Shown here: in pieces, positions 15,125 to 23,914 of the stretch
Position numbering within the stretch: position 1 is the stretch's first letter
How the letters are laid out: every line of letters begins with the position of its first letter
Assembly: GCA_021804785.1 (NCBI GenBank)
Contig: JAJZGY010000019.1
Coordinates: 1-40,615 of the forward strand
From: Pseudomonadota bacterium
GTDB lineage: Bacteria; Pseudomonadota; Alphaproteobacteria; Micropepsales; Micropepsaceae
Direction: 5' to 3'
DNA: 40,615 bases
Position numbers and translations under genes: made by a program
The notes under the pieces: model-generated
Told to the model about the DNA's origin: nothing
Seen by the model: only the letters and a program-made list of their open reading frames with translations
The model's database searches: none

Positions 15125-17233
15125 ATGACTGATATCGCTACCACACCGCCTGTCGCTCTGCGCTTCAATTTGCAGAGCCTTGGCGAACTCATCCGGCGCT
15201 CCGAGCTTGCGCTGGCGATCGGCATCATGGCGATCCTGGTCGTGCTCATTGTTCCTCTGCCGCCGTGGCTGCTCGATATCTCGCTGGCATTTTCGCTGTC
15301 CTTCGCGATCCTGATCCTGATGACCGGGGTTTTCATCAAAAAGCCGCTCGAGTTTTCCTCGTTTCCGACCGTGCTTCTGATATCCACCATGATGCGTCTG
15401 GCCCTCAATCTGGCCTCGACGCGTCTGATCCTTGGTCATGGCCATGGTGGCACAGCCGCGGCCGGCTACGTGATCCAGGCTTTCGGCAAGCTGATCATGC
15501 AGGGCAATTTCGTCATTGGCCTGATCGTCTTTGCCATCCTTGTCATCGTCAATTTTGTCGTCATCACCAAAGGTTCGGGCCGGATCGCTGAAGTCGCGGC
15601 GCGCTTCAACCTTGACGCCATGCCTGGCAAGCAGATGGCGATCGATGCCGATCTGTCTTCGGGACTGATTGATGAGAAGGCGGCACGCCAGCGGCGCAAG
15701 GATCTGGAAGCCGAATCGAATTTCTTCGGTGCGATGGATGGCGCGAGCAAGTTCGTGCGCGGTGACGCGGTCGCCGGACTTCTGATCGTCGGTATCAACA
15801 TCATCGGCGGCATCATCATCGGCATGGCCCAGAACGGCATGAGCTTTACCGCCGCGACCCAGACCTACACCGTGCTGTCAGTGGGCGATGGACTGGTCAG
15901 CCAGTTGCCGGCGCTCATCATCTCGACCGCCGCCGGTCTCATGGTTTCCAAGGCCGGTGTCGAAGGGGCGACGGACAAGGCCTTGATTGGCCAGCTCTCC
16001 TATTATCCCCAGGCTCTCGGCGTAGCCAGCGCGGTGATGGCGATCGTTGCGGTCATTCCGGGCATGCCCACGGTCGTCTTCATGTTCTTGTCGGCGCTGA
16101 TTGGCGGTGGCGCCTATCTTGCCCACAAGAAGAAGAGCGAGGCTGCCAAGGCCGAGAGCGTTGCCGAGCAAAGCGCCAAAGCGGCGAACGAACCCAGTGA
16201 AGAGCCGATTTCCAAGAGCCTCGCCATCGACCAGCTGCGCATCGAACTGGGCTACGCGCTGCTGCCCCTGATCAATGACGTCAAGGGACAGCGTATCACG
16301 GATCAGATCAAGGCCCTGCGCCGTCAGCTTGCTCAGGAAGTGGGCTTTGTAATGCCGAGTGTGCGCATTCTCGACAACATGCAGCTTGGTGCCAATGAAT
16401 ATCGCCTGTGCCTCAAAGAGGTCGAAGCCGGGCGCGGCGAACTGTTCCCCGGCTCGTTGATGGTGATGGATCCGCAAGGTCGGCCCATTGATCTGCCGGG
16501 CACCCATACGAGCGAGCCAGCCTTTGGGCTGCCTGCCATGTGGGTTGCCCAGTCGCTGCAGGAAGAGGCCTCGTTCCGCGGTCTGACCGTGGTTGATCCG
16601 GGCACGGTTCTGACCACCCATCTTACCGAAGTGCTCAAGGCCAACATGGCCGAACTGCTGTCCTACGCCGAAACCAAGAAGCTGCTCGACGAATTGCCAG
16701 CCGAACAGAAGAAGCTAGTGGAGGAACTGATCCCCTCGCAGGTCTCGGTTACCGGGGTGCAGCGGGTGCTGCAGACCTTGCTCGCGGAACGCATTTCGAT
16801 CCGCGATCTGCCCAGCGTGCTGGAAGGTATTGCCGAGGCTCTGGCGCACACCAAGAACGCGCTTTATCTCAGCGAACATGTGCGCACGCGCCTGGCCCGG
16901 CAGATCTGCCATCAAAATCTGTCGCAAGGTGGTTATCTGCCATTGATCGCGCTGTCACCGGCCTGGGAGCAGGCCTTCGCCGAGAGCATTGTCGGCCAGG
17001 GCGAAGAGCGACAGCTGGCGATGGCGCCAAGCCAACTGCAGCAGTTCATCCAAAGTGTCCGCGATCGCTTCGACGCGGCGGCGCAGCAGGGTGAGGTCCC
17101 CGTGCTGTTGACCTCGCCACAGGTGCGTCCCTTCGTGCGCTCGATCATCGAGCGCTTCCGTGCCCAGACTACCGTGATCAGTCAGAACGAGATCCACGCC
17201 AGTATCAAGCTGCGCACTTTGGGACAGGTGTAA
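15125..17233 (+). CDS. flhA: Flagellar export gate protein FlhA
   Basis: 702 residues. The N-terminal half has about eight membrane segments (for example LALAIGIMAILVVLIV, ISLAFSLSFAILILMTGVFI). It is interrupted by the cytoplasmic FHIPEP loop (ARFNLDAMPGKQMAIDADLS, then EAESNFFGAMDGASKFVRGDAVAG), which takes part in proton-driven export. After about residue 350 follows the soluble domain that docks chaperones and substrates. Start at ATG 15125, 16 bp after flbD. The length and all landmarks are complete. Confidence 0.96.
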   Translation: MTDIATTPPVALRFNLQSLGELIRRSELALAIGIMAILVVLIVPLPPWLLDISLAFSLSFAILILMTGVFIKKPLEFSSFPTVLLISTMMRLALNLASTRLILGHGHGGTAAAGYVIQAFGKLIMQGNFVIGLIVFAILVIVNFVVITKGSGRIAEVAARFNLDAMPGKQMAIDADLSSGLIDEKAARQRRKDLEAESNFFGAMDGASKFVRGDAVAGLLIVGINIIGGIIIGMAQNGMSFTAATQTYTVLSVGDGLVSQLPALIISTAAGLMVSKAGVEGATDKALIGQLSYYPQALGVASAVMAIVAVIPGMPTVVFMFLSALIGGGAYLAHKKKSEAAKAESVAEQSAKAANEPSEEPISKSLAIDQLRIELGYALLPLINDVKGQRITDQIKALRRQLAQEVGFVMPSVRILDNMQLGANEYRLCLKEVEAGRGELFPGSLMVMDPQGRPIDLPGTHTSEPAFGLPAMWVAQSLQEEASFRGLTVVDPGTVLTTHLTEVLKANMAELLSYAETKKLLDELPAEQKKLVEELIPSQVSVTGVQRVLQTLLAERISIRDLPSVLEGIAEALAHTKNALYLSEHVRTRLARQICHQNLSQGGYLPLIALSPAWEQAFAESIVGQGEERQLAMAPSQLQQFIQSVRDRFDAAAQQGEVPVLLTSPQVRPFVRSIIERFRAQTTVISQNEIHASIKLRTLGQV

Positions 17234-17239
17234 GATACC

Positions 17240-18337
17240 GTGCGCATCAAGACTTTCATTGCGTCCGACATGCGCGCGGCAATGGCCGCGATCCGTGCCG
17301 AGCTGGGCGAGGAAGCGCTCATACTTTCGCACCAGAAGACCAAGGGCGAGGGTGTTCTGGTACGCGTGGCGATCGATGGCAGTCTGAGCGAGGAGCGCAT
17401 CGAAGAAGGTGTGGCCCGGTCGCTGGCGCTGGCTGAGGATGAAAGACGCGAGGCGGTGGCAGAGCCCTATGCGGTGGCGTTTCGGGAGAGCCTCATCGCC
17501 CGGCTGCGCGGTGCAGCACCACCCTCACCGCGGCCACAGCGTCATTTCAATCGCGCCGAACTGCTTGGACTTTTGCGCGGTCATCGTCTGGCGGATGGGC
17601 TTGCGCACGCGCTGGCTGAAGCGGCCGAACAGAGCCGGCTCTCCGACATGACCCTGGCGCTGGCTGCGGCACTCGATCAGCGTCTGCGCAGTGCCCCGCT
17701 CGAGCTGGCGCAGGCCAAAGGCTTTGTCATTCTGGGGCCGCGGGGCACGGGCAAGACGGTGATGGCGGGCCGGATTGCAGCGCAGGCCGTGCGCGCCGGA
17801 CGCCAGGTGCACCTCATTGCCGCCGACACTGAAGGTGCGGGAGCGGTGGAGCGGCTGCGGCGCTTTGCCGATCATGTGGGCGCCGATTTTGACGTCGCCG
17901 AGAGCGAGACGACGCTCCTTGAGCTCGTCCGTCAGAGCAGTGACGCAGGCGCGCTCGCACTTGTTGACACTGCAGGATTTGATCCGCGCGATACGGCGTC
18001 GGGCGCTCTCTGTGTCAACTATGGCGCGCTGTGTGGACTTGAGTGTCTGGCGGTGGTTTCGGCACAGGGTGATGCTGAAGAGACAGGGGAGATCTGCGCC
18101 GCGCTGGCCGGTCTTGGCGTTGCGCGACTTCTCATCTCTGCGCTCGATGGCACACGGCGCCTTGGCAGTCTTGCTGCCGCGGCAACAAGTTCGCTGGCGC
18201 TTGCTCATGTCAGCCGCTCACCTTTTCTGGGCGGACACCTTGAAACCCTGAGTGCACTGTCACTGGCCCGTGCCCTGGTTGAGACGGCCACTCCCCTTGC
18301 CCATGCTGGAGAGACTGCATGCGTACACCGCATCTGA
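17240..18337 (+). CDS. flhF: FlhF-like SRP-type GTPase with degenerate motifs
   Basis: 365 residues from GTG 17240, 6 bp after flhA. The N-terminal B domain has the FlhF hallmark MRIKTFIASDMRAAMAAIRAELGEEALILS. The NG domain keeps the P-loop GPRGTGKT (166-173) and DTAGF (243-247). The SRP DTYR motif is DTEG (196-199), and the guanine-specifying TKxD is SALD (300-303). In polar flagellates FlhF-GTP recruits FliF to the pole. Here nucleotide specificity or turnover may be reduced. It overlaps flhG by 19 bp. Confidence 0.83.
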   Translation: MRIKTFIASDMRAAMAAIRAELGEEALILSHQKTKGEGVLVRVAIDGSLSEERIEEGVARSLALAEDERREAVAEPYAVAFRESLIARLRGAAPPSPRPQRHFNRAELLGLLRGHRLADGLAHALAEAAEQSRLSDMTLALAAALDQRLRSAPLELAQAKGFVILGPRGTGKTVMAGRIAAQAVRAGRQVHLIAADTEGAGAVERLRRFADHVGADFDVAESETTLLELVRQSSDAGALALVDTAGFDPRDTASGALCVNYGALCGLECLAVVSAQGDAEETGEICAALAGLGVARLLISALDGTRRLGSLAAAATSSLALAHVSRSPFLGGHLETLSALSLARALVETATPLAHAGETACVHRI

Positions 18338-19095
18338 CCGCCATCGGTTCGGGCAAGGGGGGCACCGGCAAGACCGTGATTGCGATCGGCCTTGCCCAGG
18401 CGCTGGTCAAGGCCGGGTCGCGCGTACTGCTTTGCGACGCGGATCTTGGCCTCGCCAATGCGGCCGTCCAGATGGGGCTTTGCGAGAGTGGCGACCTGCC
18501 CTCATTCATGGCTGGTCTGAAGCCACTGGAGTGTTCGGTGGTTGCCACCGCTGCCGGATTTGATCTTCTGGCCGCGCCCTCAGGTTCGGGAGCCCTGGCC
18601 AATGTGGGGCCGCTGGCGGCGGAGAATCTCTGTACCAGACTGCGCAAGGCTGCAGGATATGACCATGTGCTGCTTGATCTGGGTGCCGGTGTCGACGGCG
18701 TGGTGATGCGCTTTGCAGCGCGCGCCGATACCACGCTGCTGGTTGTGACCCCTGATCCGGCGTCTCTGACCGATGCCTATGCCTTTGCCAAGCTGCTGCA
18801 GAAGGCCACCGGTTCGCGCCTGCCGCAATTGGTGATCAATCGCTCCCATAGCGCTGCCGAGGCGGACCATACGCGTGAGGCTATGGCGCAAACCTGCCGC
18901 TCCTTTCTGCGTCAGGTGCCGGAGCTATTGGGGACGGTGCCACACGACAGGGCGGTGCAAGATGCCATCCGCCGACAGTTGCCGTTGCTTGCCCGTCTGC
19001 CTCTGGGGCCAGCGGCGCGGGCGCTGCTGAAGATGGGTGCACGCCTGCATGACAGCGTCCTGGCGCAGCCTCTTGCGGTTGCCGCGATACGCTAA
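18319..19095 (+). CDS. flhG: FlhG/MinD-like ATPase (flagellar number regulator)
   Basis: 258 residues. The ParA/MinD deviant Walker A KGGTGKT is at 13-19, with CDADLGLANAAVQMG after it and DHVLLDLGAG as switch II. FlhG limits flagellar number by stimulating FlhF and binding FliM/FliN. The protein begins almost at the P-loop; it lacks the 20-30 residue N-terminal helix with DQA that stimulates FlhF in other species, and no clear C-terminal amphipathic membrane helix is seen. Last gene of the fliF operon. Confidence 0.82.
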   Translation: MRTPHLTAIGSGKGGTGKTVIAIGLAQALVKAGSRVLLCDADLGLANAAVQMGLCESGDLPSFMAGLKPLECSVVATAAGFDLLAAPSGSGALANVGPLAAENLCTRLRKAAGYDHVLLDLGAGVDGVVMRFAARADTTLLVVTPDPASLTDAYAFAKLLQKATGSRLPQLVINRSHSAAEADHTREAMAQTCRSFLRQVPELLGTVPHDRAVQDAIRRQLPLLARLPLGPAARALLKMGARLHDSVLAQPLAVAAIR

Positions 19096-19140
19096 CGCCA
19101 CTGTGCGCCAGCGCGTGAACATGCGGATCGATCGCGAGAG

Positions 19141-20451
19141 TCAGGCGCGCTGATCCAGGGCGCCGAAATATTTTCCGTAGAGAAAGAGGTAGAGCCCCTG
19201 TAGCGCTGCTGCGATCAGGAATGGCAGCACGAAGGCTCCTTGATGGATCAGCATGCCGCCGAGAATGGGGCCCGCTGCGCGTGGGATCTGCAGCGACAGA
19301 CTCTGCACGCTGGCGGCCAGACCGCGTCGTTCGGCGCGGGTCAAATCTGCGGCCACCGCCTGACGGGCTCCGGCAGTGCCCTGATTGCAGGCGGCGCGGC
19401 ACGCATAAAGCGCAACGGCAACCGGAAAGCTCGCGGCCAGTGCGGTCGCGATCATGAGTAAGAGTCCGGTGCCGCGCATCCACAGCACCGAGCGTACGAC
19501 ACCGATGCGATTGGCAAGACGGCGGTTCAGGCCGGAGCCGATGGCACCGAAGAAGAAGGTGATGGCCATCGCCGGACCGATCAGGATCGGGCCCTGTGCG
19601 AAGCGGCGCGCGAACCAGTAGGCGATCAGGGGGCCGATGATGCCGATGGCAAAACCATTGATGGCATTGGCGGTTGCCAGGCGCCGTAGTTGCCGGTTTT
19701 CCTCGCGGGTGATGCTGACCTCGCGGGCGCGGGTGTCAGCCGAAGGCGGAGTGACGGGGACAGGCGATCTTTCTGTTGTAAGGATGAGAAGGCCGATCGC
19801 GATCAGGGAACCCAGGAGCGGCACGAGAAACAGCAGGCGGTAGCTGGCGAGATCGGCAAAGCCCTGTGCGCGCAGTCCTGGAATGGCCACCGAGGCGGCG
19901 CCAACGCCCATGCCCAAAAAGCCGAGGGTGGCATTGAACGAGAGCGCGCGACGGCGGGCCGCTCCTTCGAGTTCGCGCGCGATCCAGGCCTGCTCGACGG
20001 GAGCAAAAGGGCCGGCGGCGCCGTTTGCACCGCGGCCAAAGCCGGCGATGGTGGCGGCAAAGATGAGAATGGCTTCGTTGCGGGAGAGCATGGCAGCGAG
20101 GGCGGCAAGGCTGGCAGCTACCTCGTAGCCCAGAAGCAGCCGCTTCTGGCTCCGCCGATCACTCAGTGGCCCCACGATGGCGGTTAGCATGGCGCCGAAC
20201 ATCAGGCCTGCCATCAGCACCGTACCGATCGCAGCACCGCTGTAGCCGAGGGCGTGCAGATAAAGGCTGAAGCTTGCCACCGTTACCCCCTGTCCGAGGC
20301 TGCGCGCGCTGCGTGCGGCGAGGAGCAGGCGCACATTGCGGGTGAAGGCAGTGCTGGCGGAATAAGCGCGGGGACCCTCGGGGCTGGGTTCGCTTGGGGA
20401 GAGAGGCGAAGGGGTCATGAACCGTTGGCGGCCTGATGGTGAAGGAGCCAT
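19141..20451 (-). CDS. MFS transporter
   Basis: 436 residues with about 12 hydrophobic segments and a soluble N-terminal extension of about 40 residues. Cytoplasmic loop 2-3 reads GPLSDRRSQKRLLLG, the MFS signature GxLaDRxGrkxxl. Another segment, AVAADLTRAERRGLAASVQSLSLQIPRAAGP, resembles drug and multifacilitator subfamilies. The substrate cannot be told. A start at 20418 (MTPSPLSPS) is an alternative. It converges on the fliF operon and no terminator stands out in the 45 bp between. Confidence 0.8.
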   Translation of the reverse strand: MAPSPSGRQRFMTPSPLSPSEPSPEGPRAYSASTAFTRNVRLLLAARSARSLGQGVTVASFSLYLHALGYSGAAIGTVLMAGLMFGAMLTAIVGPLSDRRSQKRLLLGYEVAASLAALAAMLSRNEAILIFAATIAGFGRGANGAAGPFAPVEQAWIARELEGAARRRALSFNATLGFLGMGVGAASVAIPGLRAQGFADLASYRLLFLVPLLGSLIAIGLLILTTERSPVPVTPPSADTRAREVSITREENRQLRRLATANAINGFAIGIIGPLIAYWFARRFAQGPILIGPAMAITFFFGAIGSGLNRRLANRIGVVRSVLWMRGTGLLLMIATALAASFPVAVALYACRAACNQGTAGARQAVAADLTRAERRGLAASVQSLSLQIPRAAGPILGGMLIHQGAFVLPFLIAAALQGLYLFLYGKYFGALDQRA

Positions 20452-20524
20452 TTGCGGCCCAATCCGCGCAGAGGGTCAAGTGCCGGTCGGACGTCGCGGG
20501 CATTGAGCGGGAGCCAAAGCTGCG

Positions 20525-20539
20525 TTAACCTTGTTTTAA
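20525..20539. promoter_or_regulatory. Perfect CtrA box TTAA-N7-TTAA
   Basis: TTAACCTTGTTTTAA is an exact match to the full CtrA recognition sequence. It sits 74 bp upstream of the MFS start on one side and 65 bp upstream of the small membrane-protein ATG on the other, so either could be the target. CtrA itself is not encoded here, but its antagonist SciP is. Confidence 0.6.
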
Positions 20540-20603
20540 CACCAGTGTTTGTGGCCGAGACATTCCGTCCTAGCCTCGGCGTCGTGTCAGGGAGTTTGCA
20601 GCC

Positions 20604-20798
20604 ATGCCGCGCACGCTCGCTCAGTGGGTTGGAATTGTGGTCACCACGATCACCGTTCTTGGTGCCAGGCATGATTTTGCACTGGCGGTGGCTTTGGGCG
20701 TGATGGCTGGCGGAGTTGCGACCTTCTTTGTCGCGCTCGATGCCCAACATCGGCAGCAGCGAGCGATGCAGCAGGAGACCTCCTTGCCGCGTCAGTGA
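20604..20798 (+). CDS. Small two-helix membrane protein of unknown function
   Basis: 64 residues: a short N-terminus, a first hydrophobic segment (about 7-20, VGIVVTTITVLGA), a second (about 25-45, FALAVALGVMAGGVATFFVAL) and a polar Gln-rich tail. AGGGAG lies 9 nt before the ATG and a perfect CtrA box lies 65 bp upstream, which supports a real gene. Its stop overlaps the convergent motA stop by 7 bp. I do not recognise a family. Confidence 0.5.
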   Translation: MPRTLAQWVGIVVTTITVLGARHDFALAVALGVMAGGVATFFVALDAQHRQQRAMQQETSLPRQ

Positions 20799-21661
20799 TC
20801 CGGCCGAATCGACTCGAGCGCCTTTTCCAGTTCCTGAAAGCTCGGTTGGGCCTCGCTCGGTACGCTACCGCGGCCGATCTCGACCGAGACCTGGGCGGCA
20901 TTGCCGTGCAAGTGGGCTACCAGAATGTCCTGGATCACATGATAGAACTGGGCATCCTCTTCGACGATCGACTTCAGCCGTGTGGCGACCGGCGCGACGA
21001 TGCCGTAGGCGAGGAACACGCCCATGAAGGTGCCGACGAGGGCCGAACCGATCATGCTGCCGAGGATTTCGGGGGGCTCTGAGATCGATCCCATGGTCTT
21101 GATCACGCCCAGCACGGCGGCGACGATGCCGAGGGCGGGCAGGGCATCGGCCATGCTCTGCAGCGCCGTGGCTGGCGACAGGGCCTCGTGGTGGAATTTC
21201 TCGAGCTGCTTTTCCATGGCGGTCTCGACCTGGTGCGGATCCTCGAGACTCATGGTCATCATTCGCAGCGTGTCGCAGATGAAGGCGAGCGCGAAGGCAT
21301 CCTTGGTGATGCGCGGGTAGCGTTTGAAGATCGAACTTTCTGTAGGCTTTTCGATATGGGCCTCCAGTGCGATCAGGCCCTTGGACTTCATGGTTTTGGT
21401 GAGAAGGTAAAGCAGGCACAAAAGATCAGTATAATCGCCATGCTTCCACTTGGGGCCCGAGACAATCTTGCCGAGCTCGCGACCGATCTGTTTGAGCGAA
21501 TGTATGGAACCACCGATGAGCGTCGCCGCCAGCGCTGCTCCGCCAATGGTGATCATCTCGTGCGGGAGGGCTTCGAGCACCACTCCGAGCGAGCCACCGC
21601 TCAGGATAAAGCCGCCAAACACCGCCACGAACAAAAAGATAATGCCGCCGATCTGAAGCAT
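20792..21661 (-). CDS. motA: Flagellar stator protein MotA
   Basis: 289 residues from ATG 21661 (LQIGGIIFLFVAVFGGFILSGG). The frame is open to 21733, but the extra residues are polar and atypical. Four membrane helices are visible: about 1-24, 32-50, 168-190 and 200-225. The conserved LPALGIVAAVLGVIKTMG lies in the third, with the channel-lining Pro, and PPEILGSMIGSALVGTFMGVFLAYGI forms the fourth. The cytoplasmic loop has the torque-region charges. MotA needs MotB for ion flow; motB is not adjacent, as in Caulobacter. Confidence 0.92.
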   Translation of the reverse strand: MLQIGGIIFLFVAVFGGFILSGGSLGVVLEALPHEMITIGGAALAATLIGGSIHSLKQIGRELGKIVSGPKWKHGDYTDLLCLLYLLTKTMKSKGLIALEAHIEKPTESSIFKRYPRITKDAFALAFICDTLRMMTMSLEDPHQVETAMEKQLEKFHHEALSPATALQSMADALPALGIVAAVLGVIKTMGSISEPPEILGSMIGSALVGTFMGVFLAYGIVAPVATRLKSIVEEDAQFYHVIQDILVAHLHGNAAQVSVEIGRGSVPSEAQPSFQELEKALESIRPDH

Positions 21662-21810
21662 TGTGCGCAAATCCGCTGTTCCGGCGCGCTCGCTGCGTGC
21701 CGGCCTGACCTCTGTCAGTATTAAGAGAAGCACTTAAGGAGCGGTGAATATGGAACCGATTAGACGCCCTAAATGCAGATACTTGCGGGAAAATTGGGGC
21801 CGTGCGCGCG

Positions 21811-22329
21811 TCAACGCAGGGTTATCTCTTCGCTCGTATCGCTTTGCCGGCGGAAAGGCCCGACATAAGAGGGATCCTTGCGCCGTCTGCGGTCCGGACC
21901 GAAATAGTTCTTGCTGCGCACGAAGGGCCGTGGCCGCTCGACGATCTGGGTGATCTTCGCCCGCAGGTTGGCGACGGTGATGGGTTTGGCCACGAATTCG
22001 TTGACGCCGGCGTCACGCGCCTCGATTACCCGGGCATATTCGGTGTGACCGGTGACCATAATGATCGGCAGATAGGGATTGGGGCTATCGCTGGCGCTGC
22101 GCACCTGGCGGGTAAAAGTGATGCCATCCATGGGCTGCATGTTAAGATCGGTGATCACGAAATCAGGGTTGGATTCGCGCAGCGTGACCAACCCGCTGGT
22201 GCCGTCGGGAGCCTCGCTGACCTGTTTGACGCCGATGCTGCGCACGAGCGTGTGGAGCAAGGTGAGCATGTGGCCATTGTCCTCAATGATGAGGGCGTGC
22301 AGTTGATGGAAATTGGGATCACGCATCAT
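21811..22329 (-). CDS. CheY-like response regulator with Arg-rich C-terminal tail
   Basis: 172 residues. The receiver domain (about 10-130) is complete: Glu16-Asp17, phospho-acceptor Asp61 in ITDLNMQPMDG, Thr in MVTGHTE and Lys in VAKPIT. No output domain follows; instead there is a 40-residue tail containing YFGPDRRRRKDPSYVGPFRR. Single-domain receivers beside motor genes usually contact FliM or stator components. Some alphaproteobacterial CheY-like proteins (Cle) bind c-di-GMP with Arg-rich segments, which makes the tail notable. Two adjacent ATGs (22329 and 22326) are possible starts. Confidence 0.85.
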   Translation of the reverse strand: MMRDPNFHQLHALIIEDNGHMLTLLHTLVRSIGVKQVSEAPDGTSGLVTLRESNPDFVITDLNMQPMDGITFTRQVRSASDSPNPYLPIIMVTGHTEYARVIEARDAGVNEFVAKPITVANLRAKITQIVERPRPFVRSKNYFGPDRRRRKDPSYVGPFRRQSDTSEEITLR

Positions 22330-22454
22330 TCTGTCTCATACTGCGCCGTTGGGGCGGCAGTTTGCGCGTAACTATCGGCAGGTCGCATGTCATTACAGGG
22401 GGGATCATAGAGAGCGGTGGTTCATAAAGTCTTACCCAGGGAAGGCCTGTGTCC

Positions 22455-22922
22455 ATGAAACTGCGGCGTCTTGGCTCGCTCCCGCTGCGCATTGCCATCA
22501 CCTGGCTGCGTGCCCTTGGAAGCCCGGTCAGCCTTGGGGCAAGCGTCCTTTGTCGGAACGCGTCGGGGCAAATTCTCCTGGTGCGTCCGCGCTTTGCTTC
22601 AGGTTGGGTGTTCCCGGGTGGCGGGGTGGGGCGGGGTGAAAGCTTTGCCGCGGCCGCACGGCGCGAGCTGATCGAGGAGAGCGGTCACTTTGGCGGCGGA
22701 GAGCTCACGCTGTTCGGGCTCTATCTGAGGACCTTTGCCGGGGTGAGCAATCACATCGCGCTGTTTTGTCTTGAGGGTGGCGACATTGTCTTTACGCCGG
22801 GATTTGAGATCGCCGATGCCGGCTGGTTCGATCCAGAGGCGCTGCCCTCCAACACCCAGCCGGGTGTCCGCCGGCGCCTTGCCGAACTGGCTGGCAAGGC
22901 GCCGCGCAGCCACCGCTGGTAG
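22455..22922 (+). CDS. NUDIX hydrolase
   Basis: 155 residues from ATG 22455 (AAGG 9 nt upstream; a GTG at 22449 is too close to it). The NUDIX box is complete: GGGVGRGESFAAAARRELIEESG (Gx5Ex7REUxEExG). Upstream is ASGQILLVRPRFASGWVFP and downstream IADAGWFDPEALP, the frame of MutT-type nucleoside-diphosphate hydrolases. A basic, partly hydrophobic N-terminus of about 28 residues precedes the domain. The substrate is unknown. Confidence 0.88.
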   Translation: MKLRRLGSLPLRIAITWLRALGSPVSLGASVLCRNASGQILLVRPRFASGWVFPGGGVGRGESFAAAARRELIEESGHFGGGELTLFGLYLRTFAGVSNHIALFCLEGGDIVFTPGFEIADAGWFDPEALPSNTQPGVRRRLAELAGKAPRSHRW

Positions 22923-22925
22923 GTC

Positions 22926-23843
22926 CTAGATGGGATCCCAGCCAAAAACGCTTGCCGTGGCGCCGAGATCGGTGAAGCTGGGCGCCATCGCCGCCATGCA
23001 GTGCTCGGCGATGGTTTGGGGCGTCCAGCCCTCCACCCGGCCGAGGCCGCGCACCGGACGGGGCTGGCTCATCAGGAAGATCTCGTTGCCACGGGCGGCA
23101 AAGATCTGGCCTGAAACATTCTTGGTCGCCGGACTTGCAAGGGCGACGGCGAGCTGGGCCACCTGATCGGCACGCATGGCGTTTTTCATGCGGGCGACGC
23201 GCTGGGCGCTGGCTTCGTCTTTCACCGGAATGGTGGCGATCATGCGCGTCCAGGCAAACGGCGCGATGGTATTGGCACGCACATTCTTGCTCGCGCCTTC
23301 CATCGCGATGATGCGTGAGAGCCCGACTATGCCCATCTTGGCGGCGGCGTAATTGGCCTGGCCGATATTACCGATGAGCCCGGAGGTCGAGGTGAAGAGG
23401 ACGAAACTGCCGTCTTCCTGCTCGCGGAAGTGATTGATGGCGGCGTGGCAGACATTGAACGAGCCCTTGAGATGGACCTCGATGACCGCATCCCAGTCCT
23501 CGGGCGTCATCTTGTGAAACATCTTGTCACGCAAGATGCCGGCCGGATTGATGATCGCGTGCAGGCCCTTGAAGCTGTCCTTGGCCTGCTCGATCATGCG
23601 CTCGACGCCCTTCCTGTCGCTGACGCTGTCGGAGTTGGACACGGCCTCACCGCCGGCGGCTCGAATTTCCTGGGCGACTTTTTCGGCGGGACCGGCATCG
23701 CCGTGGTCGCCACCGGCGACCCCGCCACCCAGATCGTTGACCACTACCCTGGCACCTTCACGCGCAGCCAGAACGGCGCATTCGCGCCCGATGCCATTGG
23801 CTGCGCCCGTGACGAGAATGACCTTGCCATTCAGCACTCCCAT
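22926..23843 (-). CDS. Short-chain dehydrogenase of the 3-hydroxyacyl-CoA type
   Basis: 305 residues. NAD(P)-binding TGAANGIG is at 12-19, catalytic Ser152 in TSTSG, Tyr165 and Lys169 in YAAAK. The structural NNAG is NPAG (99-102). The N-terminal VVVNDLGGGVAGGD with a long insertion is typical of SDRs related to the dehydrogenase part of peroxisomal multifunctional enzyme 2, which act on 3-hydroxyacyl-CoA. The C-terminal extension (GWTPQTIAEHCMAAMAPSFTDLG) also occurs in that group. It converges on the NUDIX gene with a 3-bp gap. The substrate is inferred from family only. Confidence 0.85.
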   Translation of the reverse strand: MGVLNGKVILVTGAANGIGRECAVLAAREGARVVVNDLGGGVAGGDHGDAGPAEKVAQEIRAAGGEAVSNSDSVSDRKGVERMIEQAKDSFKGLHAIINPAGILRDKMFHKMTPEDWDAVIEVHLKGSFNVCHAAINHFREQEDGSFVLFTSTSGLIGNIGQANYAAAKMGIVGLSRIIAMEGASKNVRANTIAPFAWTRMIATIPVKDEASAQRVARMKNAMRADQVAQLAVALASPATKNVSGQIFAARGNEIFLMSQPRPVRGLGRVEGWTPQTIAEHCMAAMAPSFTDLGATASVFGWDPI

Positions 23844-23914
23844 AGGCTTACCCTCCTTCTTGAGATGATTGCGCGGCCGAGCCTAAAGCGCACAGGCACT
23901 GAGGAAAAGCGGCA

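Noticed and set aside
21720-21740. TTAA...TTAA pair upstream of motA as a CtrA box
   Set aside because: The spacer is 9 bp, not 7.
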